DNA from: Leptothermofonsia sichuanensis E412
GTDB taxonomy: Bacteria; Cyanobacteriota; Cyanobacteriia; Leptolyngbyales; Leptolyngbyaceae
Direction of reading: 5' to 3'
Length of the DNA: 64,000 bases
NCBI RefSeq assembly: GCF_019891175.1
Contig: NZ_CP072600.1
Coordinates: 2,418,001 to 2,482,000, forward strand
Shown here piece by piece: positions 35,314-44,147 of this stretch. The notes beneath the pieces are model-generated. The model was not told the DNA's origin. It made no database searches and saw only the letters and a list, made by a program, of their open reading frames with translations. The stretch's first letter is position 1. Each line of letters begins with the position of its first letter. A program made the translations under genes and the position numbers.

Positions 35314-37687
35314 GATGCCAGATGAGCTTTGGGCAAAGAGCAATCGGATTCTGACTTTAGAAAAACATCTTCACGATGCTGAAAATGCCGCACAACAAAT
35401 CTTTCGATTAGATCGTCGGTGGGGACAAAATTGGTGCCGATTCTTTCAAATTCAAGGAAAGGACAATCAACAGAAATTTTTGCTGAATTTACAAGTCGCA
35501 GCATTATTCCATGACATTGGTAAAGCGAACGAAGATTTCTATACGGCTGTTACATCAACCGGATTTTTTCCGCAAGTGTTGCGCCATGAACATCTGAGTG
35601 CATTAATCCTTTGCTTACCACAAGTGAGAACCTGGCTGGGGCAAAATCCTGACCTCGATGTGGATGTCATTACAGCAGCCGTATTATCCCATCACTTAAA
35701 AGCCTCAAAAGACGAAAAAACGACACCCAATGGTAAAAGCTATCGATGGAGTCAACCTCAGTCAAATAAGCCATTGCTACAACTTTATTTAGCCCACAGT
35801 GAAGTCGTTCGTACACTAGACAGAATTGCTCAAATAGCCCATCTCAATCCTCCACCATCTCTACCAACCACAGCCTGGAAAAAAGCGGGATCCATCTGGG
35901 ATAACGCCTACAGAAACGGGCGTAATTTTGCTGATCGCTTGAGCCAATCCATTCGCAAAGATAAGGAGCGGCAACGGTTTTTGGTTGCGGTTAAAGCGGG
36001 CTTAATTGCTTCTGATGCGGCTGCTTCAGGGTTGGTACGTGAAAAGAAGGAGATTACTGAATGGATTGAAGCGGTGGCACATTCAGATGAGATCGCCCCT
36101 GATGAGATTGCGACCAAAATTATCCAGCCTCGACTTCAGGACATTCAGGCAAAGGATCTTCGAGAGTTTCAAAAGCAACTGGCTCTACAGGGTGCCAAAA
36201 CGCTCTTACTCTCGGCTTGTGGATCGGGCAAAACCCTTGCTGCATGGAAATGGGCAGAAGTTCAATCCCAAACCTACACCATTGGCAAGGTAATCTTTCT
36301 CTATCCAACACGAGGTACTGCCACTGAGGGATTTCGGGACTATGTGGGCTGGGCACCAGAAACAGATGCCGCCTTAATTACGGGAACAGCCCGTTACGAA
36401 CTGGAGGCAATGCGGGAAAACCCGGAAGAAGAATCAAAAAATTCTGCGATCGCAGGCAAGATCTTTCGCACAGAAGCCGACGAACGACTGTATGCATTGG
36501 GTTTCTGGTCAAAACGTTTCTTCAGCGCCACGGTTGATCAATTCCTCAGCTTCATGGAGCACAGCTACCACAGTCTTTGCCTATTACCCGTACTGGCAGA
36601 CAGTGCCGTGATTATTGATGAGGTGCATAGCTTCGATCGCTCCATGTTCGACACCTTGATCAGTTTCTTGAAAACTTTTGATATTCCAGTCTTGTGCATG
36701 ACAGCCACATTGCCAAAATCGCGACGGAAGGAATTAGAAGAGGCTGGACTGAGAGTATTCCCAACTGAAACAGATCGGGTTAACCTGGATGACTTGAAAG
36801 AAAAGGAAGAAGCTGAACGCTACTACCTGGAGCCTGTTGCAAACTTTGATGCTGCCTTTGATAGAGCAGTGAAGGCTTATCAATCTGGGCTACGGGTATT
36901 GTGGGTTGTCAATACCGTGGATCGCTGTTTAGCAATTTCTCATAGATTAGAAAATCATGAAGACCTTAAAAAGCTTGGAGTTAAGGTCTTAACCTATCAC
37001 AGCCGATTTCGCTTGTGCGATCGCGCCGAAGTTCACAAACGAACCGTCGCAGCATTTGCTCCAGCAAAAGGTGAACCACCCAAAGCGGCGATCGCTGTAA
37101 CAACCCAGGTGTGTGAAATGAGTTTAGACCTGGATGCCGATGTGCTCATTACAGAAGTCGCTCCCATTTCAGCCATGGTGCAGCGTTTTGGAAGAGCGAA
37201 TCGCCATTTAAGGCGCGACTTTGCCACACTCCATGTTTACGAACCGCCCAGCAACTTACCTTACTCTAAAGAGGAGTTGAGTGCAGCCAGAACCTTCCTG
37301 GATGAACTGGGCATGGCAAGGATCAGTCAATATCGCTTAGCACAGGCGCTGGAAGACCATTCGCGCCAGGAACGGAACGCCGATGGCACTGCCCCTTTCC
37401 TGACGAGCGGTTACTATGCAACACCGGGGTCTCTTCGAGACACAGAAGAATTTGCGGTGCCCTGCATCTTGGATCAGGATCTGGAAGCGGTCAAAGCGAT
37501 TCTCGATTCACCGAAGAAACACGAAAAAGAGAAGTTTATCATCAACGTTCCTAAAAAATGGGCTACTCAACGCACGGATGAACATCACTGGTTGCCTAAG
37601 TATTTACAGATTGCTCAGTGGGATGGGCATTACGATAAATCGCGCGGGTTCCAGTCTCAGAATTTGCAGGAGGTGGAACTTGGTTAA
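35306..37687 (+). CDS. cas3: Cas3 helicase-nuclease
   Basis: 793 residues from the ATG at 35306, which has GAGG seven bases upstream. An N-terminal HD nuclease has its first His in EKHLHDAE, then HDIGKANEDF (~residue 69), RHEHLSALIL and LSHHLKAS. The superfamily 2 helicase shows Walker A ACGSGKT (~304), the DEVH box (~437), MTATLP (~465), and motif VI MVQRFGRANR (~625). All catalytic residues appear intact. Recruited by Cascade, it nicks and degrades the displaced target strand. Starts inside cas6 and is the second gene of the operon; a minus-strand antitoxin-like gene intrudes after it. Confidence 0.95.
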   Translation: MNKMPDELWAKSNRILTLEKHLHDAENAAQQIFRLDRRWGQNWCRFFQIQGKDNQQKFLLNLQVAALFHDIGKANEDFYTAVTSTGFFPQVLRHEHLSALILCLPQVRTWLGQNPDLDVDVITAAVLSHHLKASKDEKTTPNGKSYRWSQPQSNKPLLQLYLAHSEVVRTLDRIAQIAHLNPPPSLPTTAWKKAGSIWDNAYRNGRNFADRLSQSIRKDKERQRFLVAVKAGLIASDAAASGLVREKKEITEWIEAVAHSDEIAPDEIATKIIQPRLQDIQAKDLREFQKQLALQGAKTLLLSACGSGKTLAAWKWAEVQSQTYTIGKVIFLYPTRGTATEGFRDYVGWAPETDAALITGTARYELEAMRENPEEESKNSAIAGKIFRTEADERLYALGFWSKRFFSATVDQFLSFMEHSYHSLCLLPVLADSAVIIDEVHSFDRSMFDTLISFLKTFDIPVLCMTATLPKSRRKELEEAGLRVFPTETDRVNLDDLKEKEEAERYYLEPVANFDAAFDRAVKAYQSGLRVLWVVNTVDRCLAISHRLENHEDLKKLGVKVLTYHSRFRLCDRAEVHKRTVAAFAPAKGEPPKAAIAVTTQVCEMSLDLDADVLITEVAPISAMVQRFGRANRHLRRDFATLHVYEPPSNLPYSKEELSAARTFLDELGMARISQYRLAQALEDHSRQERNADGTAPFLTSGYYATPGSLRDTEEFAVPCILDQDLEAVKAILDSPKKHEKEKFIINVPKKWATQRTDEHHWLPKYLQIAQWDGHYDKSRGFQSQNLQEVELG

Positions 37688-37709
37688 CTTGAAAGCAATG
37701 CATTTTGCC

Positions 37710-37928
37710 TCAAGCTTTGATAGCGTGAGCAATTTTAGCCAGCAACCGCAAGGCTTCGTTAACGGAAGCCGAATCAGGAAAGACGGCTGCTACGTCTGGG
37801 TCAAGAATAACCACATTGCGCGATCGCTGGTAAGCCTCGTAGTACTTACCCCAAACACCTCCTGAAAAATCGTATTCAGGGCGCATGGCATCATCTACTT
37901 CCTGGTCAACCGCCAAAATTCTTGGCAT
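37710..37928 (-). CDS. Orphan antitoxin-like protein, antisense inside the cas operon
   Basis: 72 residues. The DEMxPEYDFSGG-like segment (VDQEVDDAMRPEYDFSGGVWGKYYEAYQRSRNVVILDPDVAAVFPDSASVNEALRLLAKIAHAIK) matches a small protein family very common in cyanobacteria that is usually paired with a toxin gene. The final third (FPDSASVNEALRLLAKIA) is the helix thought to engage the toxin. No toxin gene is adjacent: it is flanked by cas3 and cas8 on the opposite strand, with 22 bp to the cas3 stop and 149 bp to the cas8 start. It would need a promoter inside 37929-38077. Confidence 0.75.
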   Translation of the reverse strand: MPRILAVDQEVDDAMRPEYDFSGGVWGKYYEAYQRSRNVVILDPDVAAVFPDSASVNEALRLLAKIAHAIKA

Positions 37929-38077
37929 ATCCCTAAAAACCTTATGTAAGGCAAAGAATAGAGGTCAACTTTCATACATTCGTCAGTTTAGAGACGTATT
38001 AATAGTCGCTAGCTTTGTCCCATCCAATAGAGGGAGAGATTAGCAAGTTCACTTAAAGACAACGGAGGATCCAGGAA

Positions 38078-39802
38078 TTGGCGAAAACAAAACAGTTACA
38101 AGCTGTTGACACTTTAACTCTAAATTACCAGCTTGCAGAGTTGCCATCGTCCCAGCATCGTGCAGGGTTGGCAGGAGCAGTCTTAATTATCCGATGGTTA
38201 GAACGCCAGCCAGAGTTTCAGGAAAAAGTGTCTCACGGTGCCAAATGTCATCTCACTCGACTGGATGAAAAAGGCGCAACCCTGGAAATCAATCAGGCTG
38301 GGCTAGAAGCGTTATTTGATGAAATTTATGCTGCCAGTACGGAAGAGCAAGCCCGTCCTCAATTGCTCAAAAATTCTAGAACTAAAGCCATAATCGAACC
38401 ATTGCGGGAGGAGGAGCGGGAAGAAACCGATGCCAAAGGAAAGGTCAAGACAAAGAAAGTTTACATCTATCCTGTTGTCGTTCCGGGTGGGTCGTTTTTA
38501 GCAGACTCCCAATATGACAAAAGTTCTGATGGTAAAAATGGACACTGGATTAAGCTGTGGCGAGATATGGTGTGGAACATCCTGCGCGGGGTTCCTGCCA
38601 CTCGTAAACCTTTTGAAGCAAGGGCAGAAGGCAACTACACAGAAGATGCTGTCAAAGTTTGGAAAGACTTAATTCAGCCAGAAACATTTACGGTTGATTT
38701 GCCCAGTACCTACTTCCTGGGTGCTCAAGCATTTAATGCCGAAACGGTTCCTTTCAAAGATCGAGCACGCTCTCAGTTCTTGCTACATTTTTGGCTTTTT
38801 GCTGCCCAAATCTATATTCCAGCCGTTATTAACAACGAAGGAAATCGAGATTTTGTTGGGTATGCACTGGCAATTCCAGATGTCTCAAATTTGGAAGGCT
38901 TTTGTGATGAATTGCCGTTTGTTCTAAGCGATCGCAGCTCCGAAATTTCGGGTTATCGCCCCCGTGATGCAATTGTGGATTTAGCCATCGAAAGTGCCCT
39001 GGATTTGCTGCGGCGACTCCGCGATCGCCTGATTGCAGCCACTGGAGAGCAAGCGACTGCTTACACCGTATTAGGTGTGGATGTAATCCATACCGAAAAG
39101 CAAGGAAACAATGTACGAGTTCTGGGAGTGACCCGGCTTGATCCTGATCCACCAATGGTGAATGAGTATAGCCGAATTCGCAATGGCTATTGGAGTCCCC
39201 TATTTCGTAAGCAGCGATTACTCAATTTAGTTAATCATCAACCCTGGTATCAGGGCTATGACAAATTACTGTGTAGTCTTCCCTATGAGCAAAGCATCGA
39301 AAATGATTACTTCCGACGAGATGTGAGAGAAGCTTTTCAACATGAGGTAGAGCAAATGAATGAATCGACTATGAATCCAACAATGGATGAATTAGAAGAG
39401 CTTGATGATGAACAACTGCCAGACTCAACACCAATTGATCAACTCGTACTACGATTGGTCAAAAATTATGTTACTAGAAAGTTGAAGTCAAAACATGACC
39501 TGGAATGGAAATCAGAATGGAGATTGCCTGCTAGTGCGACAAAAGAGCAGCGTGAGGCTAGAGATAAACGACCGGATTATCGAGAATATACAGAAAAGAA
39601 AGCCAAAATTGCCAAATCTGCTTTTCTAGATGTTCGTAGCCGAACAGAACGAATGGACTTTATCAACTATTTCGTTTCAACCCTTTGTTCTGTTCCCCAG
39701 CGGATGAAACCAGAAAACTATTCAAAACTGACAACAGCTTTGTACAACGATACTGATCGCATCCGCACTCTCACTTTGCTTGCCCTTTCTGCCAACAGCT
39801 AA
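38078..39802 (+). CDS. cas8: Cas8 large subunit (Cmx8, type I-MYXAN)
   Basis: 574 residues from a TTG at 38078 with GGAGG and AGGA upstream. LTLNYQLAELPSSQHRAGLAGAVLIIRWLERQPEF and the ending DTDRIRTLTLLALSANS are features I associate with Cmx8, the large Cascade subunit of MYXAN systems. The middle holds a Lys-rich linker (EEREETDAKGKVKTKKV) and VVVPGGSFLADSQYDKSSDG. By analogy with other Cas8 proteins it should recognise the PAM and recruit Cas3. It precedes cas7 by 20 bp. Family call is from memory of motifs; sequence divergence of Cas8 makes subtype less certain. Confidence 0.75.
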   Translation: MAKTKQLQAVDTLTLNYQLAELPSSQHRAGLAGAVLIIRWLERQPEFQEKVSHGAKCHLTRLDEKGATLEINQAGLEALFDEIYAASTEEQARPQLLKNSRTKAIIEPLREEEREETDAKGKVKTKKVYIYPVVVPGGSFLADSQYDKSSDGKNGHWIKLWRDMVWNILRGVPATRKPFEARAEGNYTEDAVKVWKDLIQPETFTVDLPSTYFLGAQAFNAETVPFKDRARSQFLLHFWLFAAQIYIPAVINNEGNRDFVGYALAIPDVSNLEGFCDELPFVLSDRSSEISGYRPRDAIVDLAIESALDLLRRLRDRLIAATGEQATAYTVLGVDVIHTEKQGNNVRVLGVTRLDPDPPMVNEYSRIRNGYWSPLFRKQRLLNLVNHQPWYQGYDKLLCSLPYEQSIENDYFRRDVREAFQHEVEQMNESTMNPTMDELEELDDEQLPDSTPIDQLVLRLVKNYVTRKLKSKHDLEWKSEWRLPASATKEQREARDKRPDYREYTEKKAKIAKSAFLDVRSRTERMDFINYFVSTLCSVPQRMKPENYSKLTTALYNDTDRIRTLTLLALSANS

Positions 39803-39822
39803 ATCTATACGAGGATACAACC

Positions 39823-40713
39823 ATGAGCAAAAATTTATTCGCGACTGTTCTTACTTATCCTGCACCCAGTTCTAACTATCGGGGTGAAAGTGAAGAAAAC
39901 CGCACAGTGCTGCAAAAAATTGCCAAAGGCAACAAGGAATACACAGTCATCAGCCCGGAATCAATGCGAAATGCTTTGCGTGAACTGTTAATCAAGGCAG
40001 GGCTTCCTTGCAACCGCACACGTTTACATGATCAGGATCAGCTTGCAGTGGAGTTCAAGGAATTTCCGAATGCTGAAAAATATGCTGATGATTTTTTGTT
40101 TGGGTTTTTAGTGGCAGACAAAAACGCGATTGAAACGGCTAAAGGATTACCTCCCAAGCGAGATAGCATTTTACGCATGAATCTGGCTGTTGCGCTTACG
40201 CCCTACAAATTTGATGCCATGTTCAACCAATCACCGTTGAATGCAGGCAAAAGCCCCTGGAAAAATGCTTCCACCTCTGCCTTACTACACCGTGAAGTCG
40301 CACATACCGCCTATCAATATCCCTTTGCTCTGGCCTACTCAGACTGTAAGACGAAACCTGAGTGGACAAAGGCACTGATTCAAGCGATCGCTCAACTTTC
40401 CGATGTGGCAGGTGGTCATGCCCGGAGTTACTACGAAATGGCTCCCAAGAGCGTTGTAGCCCGCCTGACTCCCAGCTTAATTGCTGGGTACGACACCTAT
40501 GGTTTTAACGAAAACGGTGAGTTTCCAGAATTAGGACGTATCAAAGCCAGCGATCTTCCCGGAGACGAGTTTTGGGTGGGTGGTGAAATCGTTCGTTCCC
40601 TCCAACCAGCGCAACGCGAGTACCTGGAGAATGAAGGGGTTCATCTTTACGAAAATCCTCAAAAACTCCTGTCCGATCTGGCTGATGCCTTCTTGAGCCA
40701 GGAGGCACAGTAA
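39823..40713 (+). CDS. cas7: Cas7 (DevR/Cst2 family) Cascade backbone
   Basis: 296 residues, ATG preceded by GAGG eight bases upstream. FATVLTYPAPSSNYRGESEENRTVLQKI, the SPESMRNALRELLIKAGLPCNR segment and LLHREVAHTAYQYPFAL are diagnostic of the DevR-like Cas7 family, as is GGHARSYYEMAPKSVVARLTPSL near residue 200. Six or so copies polymerise along the crRNA spacer. Directly abuts cas5, with no intergenic bases between the stop and the next ATG. Confidence 0.9.
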   Translation: MSKNLFATVLTYPAPSSNYRGESEENRTVLQKIAKGNKEYTVISPESMRNALRELLIKAGLPCNRTRLHDQDQLAVEFKEFPNAEKYADDFLFGFLVADKNAIETAKGLPPKRDSILRMNLAVALTPYKFDAMFNQSPLNAGKSPWKNASTSALLHREVAHTAYQYPFALAYSDCKTKPEWTKALIQAIAQLSDVAGGHARSYYEMAPKSVVARLTPSLIAGYDTYGFNENGEFPELGRIKASDLPGDEFWVGGEIVRSLQPAQREYLENEGVHLYENPQKLLSDLADAFLSQEAQ

Positions 40714-41427
40714 ATGGATTGCTTATGGCTCCAAATTCGTGCCCCTTTTGCTGCTTTTAGAGGGTTTCAAGCTGGAGTTTACCGTGCTACAGCCCCTATC
40801 ATGCCTCCTTCAACGGCTTTGGGTCTGGTGTTGAATTTAGCCGGGATTGAAATGCGAGCAAACACCAGGGGGGTGACAACCCTGATTCGCGATGATATCC
40901 CTTGCATGAAATTGGCAATTGGCACCGTTGCAGGCACAGAGAGCGAAGTTTGCACCCTCTACCAACAGTTGCATAGCTACCCCGTTGGTAATTCTGGCAA
41001 AGATGACCTCAAACCCCGTGCCAAAGGCGCAAAGTACTGGATTACGCCCGCTCGACGAGAGTTTTTAGTTGGATTCAACATGGTTTTAGGAGTACAGGCA
41101 GATTTCCAAATTCTGAAGCAGGTTGAACAAGGATTACGAGGCGAACTGAATCGCGATCGCTATGGCTTACCTTTTGCTGGAGATAATAACTTTCTGTTCG
41201 ATCGCATCGATGTTGTGGACAATCCACCACCAACCTTTTGGTACATTCAGATGCAGCCAGATGACCCGCCCATGCGAGGCTCCTACCGACTGACTGTAGG
41301 AATCGATCGCGCAGATAACAGCAAAACAACGAGCTACTTGTATGCCCCACTAGATGAGCCAACCAGTGAGCCACCGGAAGCAGCGTGGACATGGACTCCT
41401 AAACCACCTGAACCAGTTGCAGCGTAG
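40714..41427 (+). CDS. cas5: Cas5 (DevS family)
   Basis: 237 residues. LWLQIRAPFAAFRGFQAGVYRATAPIMPPSTALGLVLNLAGIEMR is the conserved Cas5 N-terminus (RAMP fold), and EFLVGFNMVLGVQADFQILKQVEQGLRGELNRDRYGLPFAGDNNFLFDRI the family's central part. It caps the 5' handle of the crRNA. The ATG follows the cas7 stop directly; GGAGG lies within the cas7 3' end. It ends the effector operon. Confidence 0.9.
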   Translation: MDCLWLQIRAPFAAFRGFQAGVYRATAPIMPPSTALGLVLNLAGIEMRANTRGVTTLIRDDIPCMKLAIGTVAGTESEVCTLYQQLHSYPVGNSGKDDLKPRAKGAKYWITPARREFLVGFNMVLGVQADFQILKQVEQGLRGELNRDRYGLPFAGDNNFLFDRIDVVDNPPPTFWYIQMQPDDPPMRGSYRLTVGIDRADNSKTTSYLYAPLDEPTSEPPEAAWTWTPKPPEPVAA

Positions 41428-41563
41428 TTTTGCAATCGGAATCAACTTTCTGAACCTTGAAAACCAAATACCAAAAATCCGAAAGCCGATCGCCCCACCT
41501 CCGATGCCGTCAGGCGTTTTTCCTTCAACTACAATAGACACAACTCTACCCTACCCTTCTCCT

Positions 41564-42148
41564 ATGGTTAGCAGTGTTCCTGTCCACATTCCCAAAAGTC
41601 TGCGCGTTACAGACGACCAGTTTCTGGAAATTGTCAAAGCCAATCCTGAATTGCGGTTGGAGCGCACCGCTACTGGAGAATTAATTGTCATGACCCCGAC
41701 CGGAAGCGAAAGCGGTAATTACAACTCAGAACTGACTACTGATGTCACTCTCTGGAACCGTCAGCACCCCACTGGTAAGGTCTTTGACTCTTCCACAGGC
41801 TTTCGCCTCCCCAACGGAGCCATCCGATCGCCCGATATTGCCTGGGTTGCCAGCGATCGCTGGAATGCCCTCACGACCGAACAGCGCAAAGGTTTTGCGC
41901 CCATCTGCCCCGATTTTGTGATTGAACTGGTTTCTGAAACAGATACACTGGAAGATATCCAGGCAAAAATGCAGGAATACATTGAAAATGGCTGTCGGTT
42001 GGGCTGGCTAATCAATCCCAGAACGAAAACAGTGGAGATTTATCGCCCCAGCCAACCCCCGGTAACGGTATCCTTTTCAACCCCGCTATCAGGAGAAGAC
42101 GTATTACCCGGATTTGTGTTAAACCTGCAAACCATTTTTCAAGACTGA
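41564..42148 (+). CDS. Uma2-family PD-(D/E)XK nuclease, intact
   Basis: 194 residues from the ATG at 41564 (MVSSVPVHIPKSLRVTDDQF); the frame runs back into cas5 but family members start here. The core is visible: RLERTATGELIVMTPTGSESGNYNSEL, IRSPDIAWVASDRW (catalytic Asp), and PDFVIELVSETDTLEDIQAKM (E-x-V). GWLINPRTKTVEIYRP is the C-terminal strand. Uma2 proteins are putative endonucleases, generally of unknown substrate. It lies between the effector and adaptation modules of the CRISPR locus, 136 bp after cas5. Confidence 0.88.
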   Translation: MVSSVPVHIPKSLRVTDDQFLEIVKANPELRLERTATGELIVMTPTGSESGNYNSELTTDVTLWNRQHPTGKVFDSSTGFRLPNGAIRSPDIAWVASDRWNALTTEQRKGFAPICPDFVIELVSETDTLEDIQAKMQEYIENGCRLGWLINPRTKTVEIYRPSQPPVTVSFSTPLSGEDVLPGFVLNLQTIFQD

Positions 42149-42540
42149 TCCCATTCCAAACCCCCATCCCCCCGCTCTGATCGTTATGGTCAACACGGCT
42201 ATCCAGCGCCTCACCTTTGAGGAATACCTCACCTATGACGACGGTACCGATCACCATTACGAACTCGTCGATGGATGTCCTGTCCTGATGAATCCACCAA
42301 CGATTGAGCATTTTTTGATTACCAAGTTTCTTGAACAGGGGTTGGATGCAGAGATCCGGCGGTTATCCTTACCCTGGCTCACATTTCGAGAGGCTGGGGT
42401 TAGGACAGGATTCAGCAAGTCCAGGCTGACTGACCTTTGTATTGTGACGAAAGAACAGGCCAAGGAATTGTTGGGACAATCTGCCGTGTTTCAGACGGCT
42501 CCACTCCTGATTGTGGAAGTGGTCAGTCCTGACTCGATTA

Positions 42541-42608
42541 AAAGCCTATCCGAAAAGCCCCAATGGACAAAGCTCAAATCCAGACTGAGGAAGTTTTCGG
42601 ATAGGCTT
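42541..42608. mobile_element. 68 bp MITE (family D, copy 2) in a Uma2 gene
   Basis: Ends AAAGCCTATCCGAAAA and TTTTCGGATAGGCTT are inverted repeats; TA at 42539-42540 and 42609-42610 is the target duplication. Excision restores the codons of SIKRDYRYK. Its ends match the element at 23821-23892. Confidence 0.8.
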
Positions 42609-42697
42609 TAAGCGGGATTACCGCTACAAACGCTCAGAATATGCCGCCCTGGAAGTACCGGAATATTGGATCGTTGATCCGTTAGACGCGAAGATTA

Positions 42698-43847
42698 TAC
42701 CGATTTAAATTGGATATAGGGCAAATAGAGTAGACTGAGAGGGTAGTTTAGATTCCCTCTGCAATGGCTGGAGTCACCTCGGTTAAAGTCAAAGAAAGTC
42801 TCGATGAGCTAGTCCAACAATTGCAACAAGTGGAAACACCAAAGGACAAGGAACGCCTGCAAGTGCTGTACTGGCTCAAACAGGAAAAGCCACCCAGCAT
42901 TGGTGCGATTGCCAAGGCGATCGGGAAACATCGCAATACAGTAGGGAGATGGTTATTGCAGTATCGGGAAGGTGGGGTGAGTGCCATGCTGGAACGTAAA
43001 GTGTCGTCTGGCGGTGTCCGCAAGATTCCACAATGGGCGGAAGAGGCACTGGCTAAGCGATTAAAGAACTCGGAACATGGATTTGCCAGTTATGGAGCTG
43101 TGCAACAGTGGTTAGCGGAGGAGTTGGGTGTCGAAGCGGAGTATCATGCGGTATACCAAATGACGCGCTATCGCCTCCAAGCGAAGCTGAAAGTGGCTCG
43201 TCCGCAAAATATCAAGCAGGATTGTGAACGGCGCGAATCATTTAAAAAAACCTTGCAGATGACCTGGAGTTGTTGAGCCAGTATGCTCGGCAAGTCATCC
43301 AGGAGGAGCGTCCTATCCGTTATTTTGCTCAGGATGAAAGTCGCTTTGGACTCAAAACCCTGATTGGGCGCTTGATTACTGCTTGTGGTATCAAACCGAT
43401 TGGGCAATGGCTATGGTTGTTCAAAGCGTTTTGGCTCTATGGGGCCGTCGAACCAGCAACCGGAGAGTCGTTTTTCTTGCAATTCTCCCATGTGGATACT
43501 GCTTGCTATCAAGCGTTCCTCGAGGAGTTCTCCAAAGCCTACCCCGATAGTCTCAACATTCTACAAGTGGATAACGGGCGTTTTCACAGCAGTAAAGATT
43601 TAGTGGTGCCAGAGAATGTGATTTTATTGTTTCAACCTGCTTACTGCCCAGAGTTAAATCCGATTGAAAGGTTGTGGGAATACCTCAAGGCAGATTTGAA
43701 GTGGGCTTCGTTCAAAACGCTAGAGCAACTCCAAGCGAAGGTCGATCAACTCCTGGCTCAATTGACTCCAGAAGTTATTGCTTCGATCACAGGATATTCC
43801 TTCATCCTGAATGCCCTATCTGCCCTGAACCCCATTTAAATTGGTAT
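42698..43847 (+). mobile_element. IS630-family insertion sequence
   Basis: About 1150 bp. Terminal inverted repeats TACCGATTTAAAT (left) and ATTTAAATTGGTA (right), flanked by TA target duplication at 42696-42697 and 43848-43849. Encodes a DDE transposase in two overlapping frames. One-base uncertainty at each border because of the A/T-rich junctions. Confidence 0.88.
42764..43839 (+). CDS. IS630-family transposase, expressed by -1 frameshift
   Basis: Frame 1 (42764-43276) encodes the helix-turn-helix DNA-binding part (IGAIAKAIGKHRNTVGRWLLQYREGG) and linker. The catalytic half is in the -1 frame, to 43839: FAQDESRFGLKT (first Asp), ILQVDNGRFHSS (second Asp), and YCPELNPIERLWEYLK (Glu). At 43244-43250 a run of seven A in the codons AAA AAA allows a -1 slip, giving RESFKKNLADDLELLSQYARQVI, a smooth family-like junction. 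Programmed frameshifting at A-runs is known in IS630. The element therefore looks intact and potentially active. Confidence 0.85.
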
Positions 43848-44147
43848 TACGCTTTTGCTTTGGGAAGAAGGATTATACGAGGAAACTGTGTTCGTCGGTA
43901 ATCAAGCGATCGCGTCACCCACCCTGCCAGCTTTAACCCTCACGGTTGAGCAAATCCTCGCGGCTGGAAATGTCACCTGACAGGAATCCCTGTCCTCCCG
44001 TAAATCCCAGAAGTACAGGTGTATTTTGCCGATAAAATACCGTGCATCTGCTGCCTCCGAAGTTAAGGAATCTCCAGTCGGCTTCCTGTATTGAATGCTG
44101 TATCAACCATCCACCCAATCGCGGGTTACCAAGCTTTTGTCACGACT

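Larger units (their letters stand above)
42186..43979 (+). pseudogene. Second Uma2-family gene, broken by a MITE and an IS630 element
   Basis: Reading from 42186: MVNTAIQRLTFEEYLTYDDG...YELVDGCPVLMNPPT...LLIVEVVSPDSI, then a 68 bp MITE. The frame resumes with KRDYRYKRSEYAALEVPEYWIVDPLDAKI up to ~42697, is interrupted by the IS630 element, and resumes at ~43848 with TLLLWEEGLYEETVFVGNQAIASPTLPALTLTVEQILAAGN to a stop at 43977-43979. Removing both insertions with one TA each restores a continuous ~190-codon Uma2 gene, without other damage. Both insertions are therefore recent. Confidence 0.9.

Noticed and set aside
41354..41563. N-terminal extension of the intact Uma2 gene into cas5
   Set aside because: The added 70 residues are low-complexity and overlap cas5 in another frame; the family start is at 41564.
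44091..44147. TTG at 44091 as the cas4-cas1 start
   Set aside because: No ribosome-binding site, and the extra 19 residues (NAVSTIHPIAGYQAFVTT) are outside the Cas4 domain; kept only as an alternative.
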